Shown: one piece after another, positions 1-6,064 of the stretch | Layout: the number at the start of each line of letters is the position of its first letter | Position numbering within the stretch: position 1 is the stretch's first letter | Source of the DNA: Actinomycetota bacterium | GTDB lineage: Bacteria > Actinomycetota > Acidimicrobiia > Acidimicrobiales > Poriferisodaliceae | Length of the DNA stretch: 8,019 bases | Assembly: GCA_002731665.1 (NCBI GenBank) | Contig: PCCJ01000114.1 | Location: 1-8,019 of the forward strand | Direction: 5' to 3' | Translations under genes and position numbers: made by a program | Notes under the pieces: model-generated | Databases searched by the model: none | Told to the model about the DNA's origin: nothing | The model's input: only the letters and a program-made list of their open reading frames with translations

Positions 1-2557
1 CCCTCGCCTCCCCGAACGGCAGGAACCTGGATCCGCCACACAGGAAATCGGGCATGCCGTCCCACCCCTCGTTCTTGTATTTCCTGCGTGGTTCCCCGGG
101 TATTCCCTCCGGCAGACGCCCCTCCCGGCTCGCCCTATTGAACTCGGCTTGGGTGTTGATGTCGCTCGCCATCATAATCTTTCGTGCGTCTTTGAACGGC
201 AGGAACTCCGCCTTTTTCTCGCCCCGCAGGAAATCGCCCCAGGAGACCCACCCCTCGTTCTTGTACTTTCTGTGTGGGTTCACGGGTATTCCCTCCGGGA
301 GACGCCCCTCCCGGCTCGCCTTCCTGAACTCAACTTGGGTGTTGATGTCGCTCGCCATCATCCTCGCCCTCGCCTCCCCGAACGGCAGGAATTCGGTCTT
401 GGTAACCATATGCCTACAACATTCTTCGAGCCAGCCATTCTTCCACGCAGCGTTGTAGCCAGTGGACTGGTTATCCCATTCACTTCTTGTTTTGTATTTT
501 TGGGCATCTTCTATACAAGCAGATTTTGTCCACTTAATATTACCATTAACCGTCTTCGCCAACACCATGTCAAAAACGGCCTCTTGCATCATCTCCTTGA
601 TACCATCCAATTTAACCAATTTCGTGATAACAGCATCCCGTGATCCACCATCATACCCACCATTTTCATCCACCAACCTGATGGTTTCCTCGATGCGACT
701 GTCGTTGGCCCCCATCGCCCGTAAAACGTTGATCACGGTCTTAAAATTACCGGCTGCTACGACATCCTCCACACTCTCCATCTTGCTATTGTATATGGGA
801 ACTACCACCACACCTTTTTTCTTGCCCGGATGACGACGCAGAATCCTACCTATGGACTGGGCTATATCCACCACAGATTGCTTGTTGTCGGAGAAGAACA
901 CACAGTCCATCTTTGGTATATCCACCCCCTCGGTCAGACACCTGGCGTTGGTGATGATCGCCGCTCCCGTCTTCTTATCCTCGAACAAAGAAAGAGCATC
1001 CAATCTATCCCTGGTTGGCATGGATCCGTTGACATGATACACCTCAAGGTCCATATGCCCCCGGACTTCCTCCAGAACCCTCTGAAATCTCTTGGCGTTA
1101 TTGACCGTATGATGAAAAGAAATGGCGTGATTGAGTCCCTGTTTCTTCAATATCTTTAGAAATCCCACCGCATTGGCTATCTCGGTGGCCGTATATCCCG
1201 TCCTGCTCCTAAAATTCTTATTCCTGATGATCTTCTGAACATCCTTGTCGGTCACGGCGAGGATACGAATCTCGTAATCGGACAGGATCTTCCGATCTAT
1301 CGCCTCGCAGAAACTCATGCTATAGAAAATTTTACCAAAAATCTTCTCATTGGACATATCCGCCACATACCGCTGTGCCTCTTTCTTGGCCTGTTTGGAA
1401 GAATATCCACCGAGAATCTTGGGAGTGGCCGTGAGGTATATCCTCTTATCCACTTTTATCTCCTTTTCTTTGTGAAAGAGAGCGAACGCTCTGTCACGCG
1501 CACCCGCCGTCTTGTGGGCCTCGTCCGCTATACCGAGGTCAAATCTAAGACTTGTATTTTTCTGAGCGCTGGCCACCTGCTTCAGGCTCTGGTAGGTGGT
1601 TATCACCAGTTTCTGTCTGCCTGTTTTTTCATTTAAGAAAGACCGAATAACTTTGGGATCAGAGGTAACCTTACCTATGGCATTAATCTCCATGGAATGA
1701 AGAGATGCTTTGTCATACTCAGTTTTATCGATATCTTTCTCGCCACATACGACAAGATAGTCAAGCCCCTGCTTACCTGTGTTCTCACTTCTCCAGGTTT
1801 TCAGGTTTTGACGAATTAGCTGTAATGATGGAACGCATACCAATACAATCTTGGCCTCCAAACTATCTGCTACCCATGGACCGAAGGCATTCTTACCCCA
1901 GCCACAGGCGGCTATCATTTGCCCTCTGTCGCTTCCTTGAGTTATAAAATGTTTTTTCGCATTCCTGAGAGCCGTTCTTTGGTAATCTCTGGGCTTCATT
2001 TTTTTCTTCTGCGGCGCCTTCCTGGAGGAGCCGCACATTCGTTTTATGACATTACGAAATTCGGTGTCGGATAGTTCCTCAAAAGAGTCTCTTGCGATAA
2101 GCGTAAGGTTCTTCCCATATTTCTTCTTGGAGTGGGCATCGATCCCCTTGGCGCTTGTAACGATCACCCTATGATCGAAATCCTTGGTTTCGGCGAAGAA
2201 ATTGGCGAGAGCGTCCTTGCTCCAAGAGATCGTTCTCTGAGTGGCTCTGTATTTGGCTTGCACCGGATAGAACTTCATGCCGGCGGTGTCCTCGATGATG
2301 ATGTCAACCCCATAGTCACCGCTTAATCCCGTTGCCTTGGCGATTCTTGGGGGTAGGTCGTTGATATGATGACACTTGTGCCCCGTTTGTAGTTCCAGAT
2401 GTGCCATGACGAACTTCTCAAAGAGCAGACCCGATAGGGAGTTATCCTTCATTCTCGCTAGGTGGTCGTGTAAAACACTGTACTTATTTAATTTATTGAG
2501 TTTATTTAATTTCTTGAGTTTATTAACTTCGCTGGTTAGACTGTTCTTGGCCCCCAT
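1..2557 (-). CDS. PD-(D/E)XK nuclease-like / SF2 DEAH helicase fusion with C-terminal repeats (partial, 3' end outside window)
   Basis: 852 codons are open with no stop, and the frame runs off the window. Residues about 40-105 look like a Mrr/type-I-R-like nuclease fold: E47 (GLLFEKF), D85 in GDYGVD, and Q100/K102 in VQAKYR. The helicase core follows: a Q-motif-like KPRDYQ (188-193), Walker A at 219-223, DEAH (345-348), TATP (376-379), a motif V-like region ending TEGVDIP, and motif VI QSIGRILRR (567-575). The tail holds one C-x-H-M repeat (675-717) and then PHINT_rpt-like repeats from 722 onward. Such proteins use ATP to translocate on or remodel duplex DNA, and an active nuclease-like domain would cut it. 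Walker A reads GWGKN rather than GKT/S, so ATP use needs testing. ATG 2557 is chosen because GGAG lies 8 bases upstream. In-frame ATGs at 2602 and 2608 lack a good site. Family call is firm; biological role is inferred. Confidence 0.93.
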   Translation of the reverse strand, partial: MGAKNSLTSEVNKLKKLNKLNKLNKYSVLHDHLARMKDNSLSGLLFEKFVMAHLELQTGHKCHHINDLPPRIAKATGLSGDYGVDIIIEDTAGMKFYPVQAKYRATQRTISWSKDALANFFAETKDFDHRVIVTSAKGIDAHSKKKYGKNLTLIARDSFEELSDTEFRNVIKRMCGSSRKAPQKKKMKPRDYQRTALRNAKKHFITQGSDRGQMIAACGWGKNAFGPWVADSLEAKIVLVCVPSLQLIRQNLKTWRSENTGKQGLDYLVVCGEKDIDKTEYDKASLHSMEINAIGKVTSDPKVIRSFLNEKTGRQKLVITTYQSLKQVASAQKNTSLRFDLGIADEAHKTAGARDRAFALFHKEKEIKVDKRIYLTATPKILGGYSSKQAKKEAQRYVADMSNEKIFGKIFYSMSFCEAIDRKILSDYEIRILAVTDKDVQKIIRNKNFRSRTGYTATEIANAVGFLKILKKQGLNHAISFHHTVNNAKRFQRVLEEVRGHMDLEVYHVNGSMPTRDRLDALSLFEDKKTGAAIITNARCLTEGVDIPKMDCVFFSDNKQSVVDIAQSIGRILRRHPGKKKGVVVVPIYNSKMESVEDVVAAGNFKTVINVLRAMGANDSRIEETIRLVDENGGYDGGSRDAVITKLVKLDGIKEMMQEAVFDMVLAKTVNGNIKWTKSACIEDAQKYKTRSEWDNQSTGYNAAWKNGWLEECCRHMVTKTEFLPFGEARARMMASDINTQVEFRKASREGRLPEGIPVNPHRKYKNEGWVSWGDFLRGEKKAEFLPFKDARKIMMASDINTQAEFNRASREGRLPEGIPGEPRRKYKNEGWDGMPDFLCGGSRFLPFGEAR
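2..535 (-). repeat. C-terminal repeat modules of the helicase (one C-x-H-M module, two and a part PHINT_rpt-like modules)
   Basis: Positions 407-535 encode a 43-residue module starting KWTKSAC and ending WLEECCRHM. Positions 221-394 and 38-208 encode two near-identical modules of the form LPF-x-EAR ... LPEGIP ... KYKNEGW ... DFL, and 2-25 starts a third. At DNA level the shared block GAACGGCAGGAA recurs at 14, 194 and 380, giving spacings of 180 and 186 bases. Long stretches between copies are identical or differ by single bases, which points to recent duplication. The module resembles the Pfam 'phage-integrase repeat unknown', known from phage, marine-bacterial and algal-virus proteins with no assigned function. 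Confidence 0.88.
2484..2519 (-). repeat. 18-bp tandem repeat in the 5' coding end of the helicase
   Basis: Two copies of an 18-base unit (2484-2501 and 2502-2519) differ at one base and run on into a partial third copy. In the helicase frame they encode a low-complexity KLNKLNKLNK stretch at about residues 13-25, just before the nuclease-like domain. The tract is very A+T-rich compared with the rest of the gene and could change length by slippage without breaking the frame, since the unit is a multiple of three. Confidence 0.75.
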
Positions 2558-2567
2558 ATTTGATTCT

Positions 2568-2603
2568 CCGCTATGAGCGGACTCTTGATCAACCCCGCTC
2601 ATA
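2568..2603 (-). promoter_or_regulatory. Two mutually exclusive hairpins over the helicase ribosome-binding site
   Basis: On the minus strand the leader reads TATGAGCGG, a 14-base loop, CCGCTCATA, then GCGGAGAATCAAAT and the ATG. Segment 1 (2595-2603) pairs with segment 2 (2572-2580) over 9 bp. The CCGCT of segment 2 can instead pair with the following AGCGG (2568-2572), a 5-bp stem with a 3-base loop that buries the first bases of the GGAG site. The two pairings exclude each other, so the element could switch ribosome access. If translation starts at ATG 2602 instead, the element is coding. The inverted repeats are seen directly; the switch is inference. Confidence 0.4.
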
Positions 2604-2623
2604 AACATATCGGCTTGATAAAA

Positions 2624-2653
2624 ATTATCTTTAGTATTATTTTTTAATTTGAA
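2624..2653 (-). promoter_or_regulatory. Candidate sigma70-like promoter for the helicase
   Basis: On the minus strand TTCAAA (2648-2653) and GATAAT (2624-2629) are separated by 18 bases. They match the TTGACA/TATAAT consensus at 4 of 6 and 5 of 6 positions. Transcription from here would start near 2617 and put the paired hairpins at 2568-2603 in the 5' leader. The surroundings are strongly A+T-rich, so a chance match is possible. Confidence 0.28.
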
Positions 2654-2715
2654 TATCGCTATCTTCCTTGAGGCAAACTGCTGTTATTGCTGAAGCCGGA
2701 AGGGGATTCAAATTG

Positions 2716-2748
2716 TCGTCGATTGCATTGGTCAGCAATCAGTGACGA
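2716..2748 (-). terminator. Bulged hairpin at the end of the exported-protein gene
   Basis: GATTGC (2721-2726) and GCAATC (2735-2740) form a 6-bp stem with an 8-base loop, extended by TCGTC/GACGA after a 3-base bulge. It overlaps the stop codon at 2739-2741. There is no run of U after it in the minus direction, so it is a weak candidate for an intrinsic terminator and may instead protect the 3' end of the mRNA. Confidence 0.28.
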
Positions 2749-3731
2749 TCCAGCAGATTGCTAATAAATATACAATCCCACAGCATGCTGCTACTCCAGG
2801 CAGCTTCCCGCGTGTCTCTCTCCCATGCCCACTGATTAAGGTCGCCCGAGAAGGTTTCTTCGCTGGGGCACGTGCTTATAATCTCACGGTATATCTCTTG
2901 ATGAGGCTGAGCAGTCAGGTATCGAAAGAATATGTTGTCCGGCTGTCTCTCCAGCAGAACCTCATTGAGGGCGTCCTGCTGCGAGTGCCTCACGTTCATT
3001 ATGCGCTTCAGTAGACTTTTGACCCCTGCCAGGTGAAGCTGGTAGCCATCCGGTGTTATGAACCTCGTTCCAGCCACGAGGCCCCTGTCAGAGATTTCCA
3101 CTATCTTGCTGCGCATCATGCTGTGCATCGGGAGTCCGAGGTACGCCCATACCTCTCGCATTATCCCCCACATCACGGGAGTAATGCTGCATCCGAAGTA
3201 ATGGTTGTTATGACACATCGTATAATCGTATATGACGCAGCCGACAGCACTGTTCTCCAATATGCACCTCTTGTTGTCCTCGATCCATGCGAGCCACTTC
3301 CCGGCCGCCTGAACATCTTTGGTTTCAACAAGATATAGAAGCACACCCATCGACATGTCCCTGGAGAAGGAATTCCGGGAATACCGGCTGAAACCATCTT
3401 TTTTCCTTGGGGAGCGCCACCACTGTCCATCCGGCGCCTGTGCGTTTTTGACAGCCTCGCACCCCAGACTTTCTCCGGACACACAGAGCAACCCATTGAA
3501 AAGAGTGGAGTCACCGTCGTCACAGTCACCGCCGGCACGCTTCTTGGACGGGAACTTTCCGTCGCACAGGAATGCCTCTCGATACCAGAATCCCAATGCC
3601 TTAGTCTTCTCGCTCAAGAAATCCTGGTACGTGCCCCTCCTGTATACAAGTTTTTCCGGTAGGAAGTAATCACCTGCATCTGAATGCATTAATGTCGCAG
3701 ACAATACTGCCACCGTTGCCAATACCTTCAT
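2739..3731 (-). CDS. Exported cysteine-rich protein of unknown function
   Basis: 330 residues. The start has a short n-region (MK), a hydrophobic stretch (3-15) and a likely signal-peptidase site after S-D-A at 17-19, so the protein should be exported. The mature part holds ten cysteines (56, 70, 83, 91 and six more towards the C-terminus), an even number that suits disulfides outside the cytoplasm. Landmarks are the acidic GDCDDGDSTLF (68-78), PDGQWWRSP (100-108) and SFSRDMSMGVLLYL (121-134). Alternating helical, tryptophan-rich segments are reminiscent of alpha/alpha-toroid glycosidase-like folds, but no catalytic signature is recognised, so no activity is assigned. GAGG lies 7 bases before the ATG. 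It is the only clearly secreted product here, odd beside a helicase and DNA-binding-type repeats; it could act on a host envelope or be a moron-like cargo gene. Confidence 0.9.
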   Translation of the reverse strand: MKVLATVAVLSATLMHSDAGDYFLPEKLVYRRGTYQDFLSEKTKALGFWYREAFLCDGKFPSKKRAGGDCDDGDSTLFNGLLCVSGESLGCEAVKNAQAPDGQWWRSPRKKDGFSRYSRNSFSRDMSMGVLLYLVETKDVQAAGKWLAWIEDNKRCILENSAVGCVIYDYTMCHNNHYFGCSITPVMWGIMREVWAYLGLPMHSMMRSKIVEISDRGLVAGTRFITPDGYQLHLAGVKSLLKRIMNVRHSQQDALNEVLLERQPDNIFFRYLTAQPHQEIYREIISTCPSEETFSGDLNQWAWERDTREAAWSSSMLWDCIFISNLLDRH

Positions 3732-3791
3732 TTCATATACCTCAGCACCTCCCGGACCAAGTGTCTAAATATATTAGTAAATGATATTGAG

Positions 3792-3914
3792 TTACCTTCG
3801 CAATGGCAGCTTTAGCTCTCGGTCTGAATAGATGATATCGATTACTATTTTTGAGGGGATGTCCAGGTTGCATGCAACGAGTAGATTAAATCGTCTGTCT
3901 CGCGGAGTGTACAA
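3792..3914 (-). CDS. Doubtful 40-residue ORF or gene remnant
   Basis: A reading frame with TTG start at 3912-3914 would encode 40 residues including RRFNLLVACNLDIPSKIVID, whose composition is protein-like. The open frame extends further upstream inside the 298-residue repeat gene, where it is only a shadow. There is no ATG and no clear ribosome-binding site. It may be the tail of a decayed gene or chance. It fills most of the 3732-3949 gap, where nothing else convincing is seen. Confidence 0.15.
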   Translation of the reverse strand: MYTPRDRRFNLLVACNLDIPSKIVIDIIYSDRELKLPLRR

Positions 3915-3949
3915 TAGTTTGTAGCGATGGAGTTTTGTCAGAAGTGGTG

Positions 3950-4846
3950 TTATCCACCCGTGAAGTCGACCCAGCCGGACCATCCTCTGCCCTTGTAAAC
4001 GCTGTCGGGGCGGCTGGGCATTCCTTCCGGGAGTTCTCCGGCCTTCCCTGCCTCGCGGAAAGCGGCGCTGGTCCGTAAGTCCGAGTTTCTGGTCCATGCT
4101 CTCGCCTCTTCGAAAGATAGATACCTATCTTCCCGGGATCGTCCGCCCATGTGCGCACAGCATCTATCCAGCCATTTTGACTTTCTGGCGGCGTTATATG
4201 CGGCGCCGTTTCCTCTCTGCCAGTCGCTGCGGGTGGCGTAACCAAGTGCGTCGGCTGCACATGTCTCAAGTGTCCATTTGCCGCGAGTCACACGCATGTG
4301 AGCACAGCAGGCATCAAGCCAATTATTCTTCCTCGCAGCTTCGTATGAACCCCCGCCGCTCAACTTCCAAGCATTTCTTGTCTCAAAGTTAATGGCTACG
4401 TCCATGCAGTCTTCTAGAGTCCACTGCTGCATAGAGATTCCGAGGAAGTGTCCCCAGCTCTCCCATCCTGAGTGCATGTAAGTCTTTCTGGGGTTTGCCG
4501 GCATGTTTTCTGGCAGTTTTCTTGCTCGAGATACTGCGTGCCACTCCGCAGTGGTAGTGATGCTTGAATTTTGAGCCCATTCGCGAGCTTCGGCGAAACT
4601 CATCCAGTCCTTGGTTCGTGAATAATATTCTCCGCAGAAGTCAGCCCAGCCCTTCCATCCGTTATTGGCGTAGGTTCGGTCGGGAGACATTGGCATGTCC
4701 GGCATCAACTCGCCGTTGCGGTGTGCTACCCGCCATTCGATCTGGTTCCGAATTCGTAGAGCTCTTGCCTGAGCCTTCGCATCTTCGATAGGTATCCTGT
4801 TCCTTTTTATATTTCTCTTAGGTTTGTCTTCGCGGGCTGCCGACAT
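3950..4846 (-). CDS. Protein built only of two kinds of tryptophan-rich repeats
   Basis: 298 residues with no catalytic domain visible. After a basic N-terminus (KPKRNIKRNR, 8-17) come five modules. Three are PHINT_rpt-like, at about 18-72, 81-136 and 242-298, with the pattern SFEEAR ... LPE-x-MP ... Y-x-x-x-GW-x-GW-x-DF. Between the second and third are two adjacent modules at 141-184 and 190-233, with the pattern WTLE-x-C ... A ... TR-x-x-W ... Y-x-AAR ... WLD-x-C-CAHM. Both types also occur in the helicase tail, in a different order. The C-x-H-M type is familiar from phage proteins next to endonuclease domains. The basic, aromatic composition suggests nucleic-acid binding, perhaps as an adaptor to the helicase (inference). 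ATG 4846 has AGGAG 6 bases upstream, the best site in the window. Confidence 0.92.
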   Translation of the reverse strand: MSAAREDKPKRNIKRNRIPIEDAKAQARALRIRNQIEWRVAHRNGELMPDMPMSPDRTYANNGWKGWADFCGEYYSRTKDWMSFAEAREWAQNSSITTTAEWHAVSRARKLPENMPANPRKTYMHSGWESWGHFLGISMQQWTLEDCMDVAINFETRNAWKLSGGGSYEAARKNNWLDACCAHMRVTRGKWTLETCAADALGYATRSDWQRGNGAAYNAARKSKWLDRCCAHMGGRSREDRYLSFEEARAWTRNSDLRTSAAFREAGKAGELPEGMPSRPDSVYKGRGWSGWVDFTGG

Positions 4847-4948
4847 CTATGTCTCCTTCCACTTGCGGGTTATTTTCCGACAGGTCACTGCCCCTTATTG
4901 ATGGATTTATGCATGACCTACTATGTCTTCGGCAATGGGGGCGTTAAG

Positions 4949-4967
4949 TTTAGCAAAAATAGCTAAA
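4949..4967. repeat. Inverted repeat TTTAGC-N7-GCTAAA upstream of the repeat-protein gene
   Basis: Perfect 6-bp arms (4949-4954 and 4962-4967) are separated by AAAAATA about 100 bases before the start at 4846. The position suits an operator or a small AT-rich hairpin. The T-run lies on the wrong side for a minus-strand terminator. On the plus strand the second arm is followed by an A-run, not a T-run. Confidence 0.35.
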
Positions 4968-5032
4968 AAAACATAACAACCTAACATCCATAAGATAATG
5001 TAACTTACGTTATACGGATTTCTGTCCTCTCT

Positions 5033-5189
5033 ATGCAGAAGATTGTAACACGATCTTGGTGGCAAGTCCCTGAGGCGTCGGGGATAATTTGCCGCCTGTG
5101 CAACGGCATTTACTACCCACGTAATAAAGAATCAGGAACACAAGAGGCAATGTTATTCTTGTACTGACTGCCTGAAAGATATTATTTAG
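5033..5189 (+). pseudogene. Frameshifted small zinc-ribbon-like protein
   Basis: ATG 5033 opens a 44-codon frame ending at 5167 that contains a C-x2-C pair (CRLC, residues 20-23) followed by NGIYYPRNK. The next forward frame, open across the same region, carries HKRQCYSCTDCLKDII and stops at 5187-5189. Joining the two near 5130 would give an approximately 53-residue protein with C-x2-C ... C-x2-C-x2-C, a plausible zinc site of the kind found in small phage and HNH-associated proteins. No Shine-Dalgarno sequence precedes the ATG, which weakens the case. It may be a decayed gene, a sequencing indel in the AATAAAG stretch, a programmed shift, or chance. Confidence 0.3.
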
Positions 5190-5205
5190 TATTTTTTTCG
5201 AATAA

Positions 5206-5499
5206 TTAACGCCGGCGCGTATTGACTACCTTGCCCTGCTGAAAGATCTCAGACAAAGTGTGCAGCGAACCATCTAAGCTGCTATAGTCCCTGCGCAAGT
5301 TTCGCAGAATGCCTTCCTGCGCTATGACCATCTCCGCAGTGATCGGTCCTAGTTTCGGGATCGGTCCCTTCTCACGAGTAGAGTACAGGAATTCCATTTG
5401 GCGCTTGCGTGCTTCGCGAATCGCAGTCTCTCTAATCCTGTACATGGCATCTATTTCTTCCAAAGTGGGGGTTTGCATCAATGCATTCTTGTTACGCAT
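5206..5499 (-). CDS. Small charged, probably helical protein of unknown function
   Basis: 97 residues, not recognised. It is rich in Glu, Arg and Lys and should be mostly alpha-helical: a first charged helix at about 13-46 (EEIDAMYRIRETAIREARKR), a Pro-Gly break (GPIPKLGP), then a second helical part at about 55-90 and a basic end (NTRRR). There is no signal peptide, membrane segment or cysteine. The start is well supported by GGAG 6 bases before the ATG; the internal Met at residue 8 has no such site. The gene stands alone, with about 360 and 565 bases to its well-supported neighbours. The basic tail and helix pair would suit a small DNA-binding or scaffold-type protein, but that is only a guess. 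Confidence 0.75.
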   Translation of the reverse strand: MRNKNALMQTPTLEEIDAMYRIRETAIREARKRQMEFLYSTREKGPIPKLGPITAEMVIAQEGILRNLRRDYSSLDGSLHTLSEIFQQGKVVNTRRR

Positions 5500-5690
5500 A
5501 AGGGTCTCCGTCTAATAAGATAGTAGTGCTGCCGCATTAATTTTAATATCGGGCTTTCTAATATATTACCGTTTTTTGTCGCAACAAAGACGTTGGTAAC
5601 ACTCCCGATAATTTTATGGACAAAAGTATGTTTATGCTACGCCCACCAAGTGAGTGCCGGCTTTCCCGTCGGTAGGATTATACAGCTGAT

Positions 5691-5708
5691 ATCGGGAGCA
5701 TGCCCGAT
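5691..5708. repeat. Inverted repeat ATCGGG-N6-CCCGAT
   Basis: Perfect 6-bp arms (5691-5696 and 5703-5708) around AGCATG. No T-run follows on either strand, so a terminator is unlikely. About 80 bases upstream of the possible plus-strand ORF at 5788, it could be an operator. A similar ATCGG/CCGAT pair occurs at 6737-6752. Confidence 0.35.
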
Positions 5709-5787
5709 TCCTGCGAAATAAATCGTCTCAGCTCCATAGCCGCCGATAAGGTAGGGACATTACACTTTCACAAGGCAGGGGTTGGTA

Positions 5788-5955
5788 ATGACGGCATTTC
5801 AAGGAAGACAAATTTCAAACACGGAATTAGGTCGGGTTATAGCCAGCTACGAAAAAAGGGGATACACGGTCGTCAAGATACCTAGTGCAACCGGCACATC
5901 CGACTACGGAGTATACAGATTCAGCTCTCTGATAACCCTGTTATTTGTAACCTGA
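5788..5955 (+). CDS. Possible small protein, 55 residues
   Basis: This is the only plus-strand frame here with protein-like composition: residues 13-31 read ELGRVIASYEKRGYTVVKI, a charged amphipathic helix running into a beta-strand-like stretch, followed by a Gly/Ser/Thr loop and a hydrophobic end (LITLLF). A purine-rich AGGGG lies about 8 bases before ATG 5788. It overlaps a competing 61-codon frame (5700-5885) of poorer composition. It would be the only intact gene facing the opposite way, sitting in a long gap, as is common for small regulators. No family is recognised, and chance is a real alternative. Confidence 0.33.
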   Translation: MTAFQGRQISNTELGRVIASYEKRGYTVVKIPSATGTSDYGVYRFSSLITLLFVT

Positions 5956-6064
5956 CGAAGTGACTTGCGTACGTCCGAACTGTATGACTACTACCAAAAA
6001 TGCGAGTTATTGCTGGCTGGTAGCGGGGCAGCATCTGTCTTCGACGCCCGACCCGGGGTGAGGT

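Larger units (their letters stand above)
4847..5205. other. 359-base gap between minus-strand genes
   Basis: The stretch holds the leader and ribosome-binding site of the 298-residue repeat gene, an inverted repeat at 4949-4967 and a broken plus-strand zinc-ribbon-like frame at 5033-5189. Just past the stop of the 5206-5499 gene, ATTATT (5181-5186) and AATAAT (5201-5206) can pair around a T-run on the plus strand. No intrinsic terminator with a convincing GC stem is seen, and no RNA gene is recognised. Confidence 0.5.
5500..6064. other. 565-base gap with one possible small plus-strand ORF
   Basis: Next to the 5499 start lie an AT-rich TAATATATTAG (minus strand, 5556-5566) and GTTTTTTGTCGC (5571-5582), close to a copy at 7579-7591. 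A 6-bp inverted repeat sits at 5691-5708 and a 55-codon ORF at 5788-5955. No tRNA, CRISPR or strong terminator is seen. The rest (5956-6064), just past the end of the 6065 gene, shows nothing recognisable. Confidence 0.5.

Noticed and set aside
1..400. CRISPR-like array from regular repeats of about 180 bases
   Set aside because: Units are far too long, have no short direct repeats with unique spacers, and are protein-coding.
1..535. Integrase gene suggested by the repeat name 'phage-integrase repeat unknown'
   Set aside because: No tyrosine-recombinase R-H-R-Y catalytic set is present; the repeats sit on a helicase here, so no integrase is called.
149..643. Long plus-strand frame with repeated-looking protein sequence
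   Set aside because: It is the exact antisense of the helicase tail repeats; the repeats are meaningful only in the minus frame, where they match known modules.
2700..2720. GGGGATTCAAATT resembling a tRNA T-arm
   Set aside because: No matching acceptor, anticodon or D arm was found around it on either strand.
3173..3538. 121-codon minus frame inside the exported-protein gene
   Set aside because: It overlaps fully with a gene that has a signal peptide and a ribosome-binding site, and its own composition (Ser, Gly, Arg, Thr) is typical of a shadow frame.
3886..4269. 127-codon minus frame under the 298-residue repeat gene
   Set aside because: It is a shadow: no ribosome-binding site, and the repeat structure of the other frame is clear.
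5700..5885. 61-codon plus-strand frame, also open upstream past a TAG from ATG 5617
   Set aside because: Composition is less protein-like than the overlapping 55-codon frame, and there is no sign of stop-codon readthrough.
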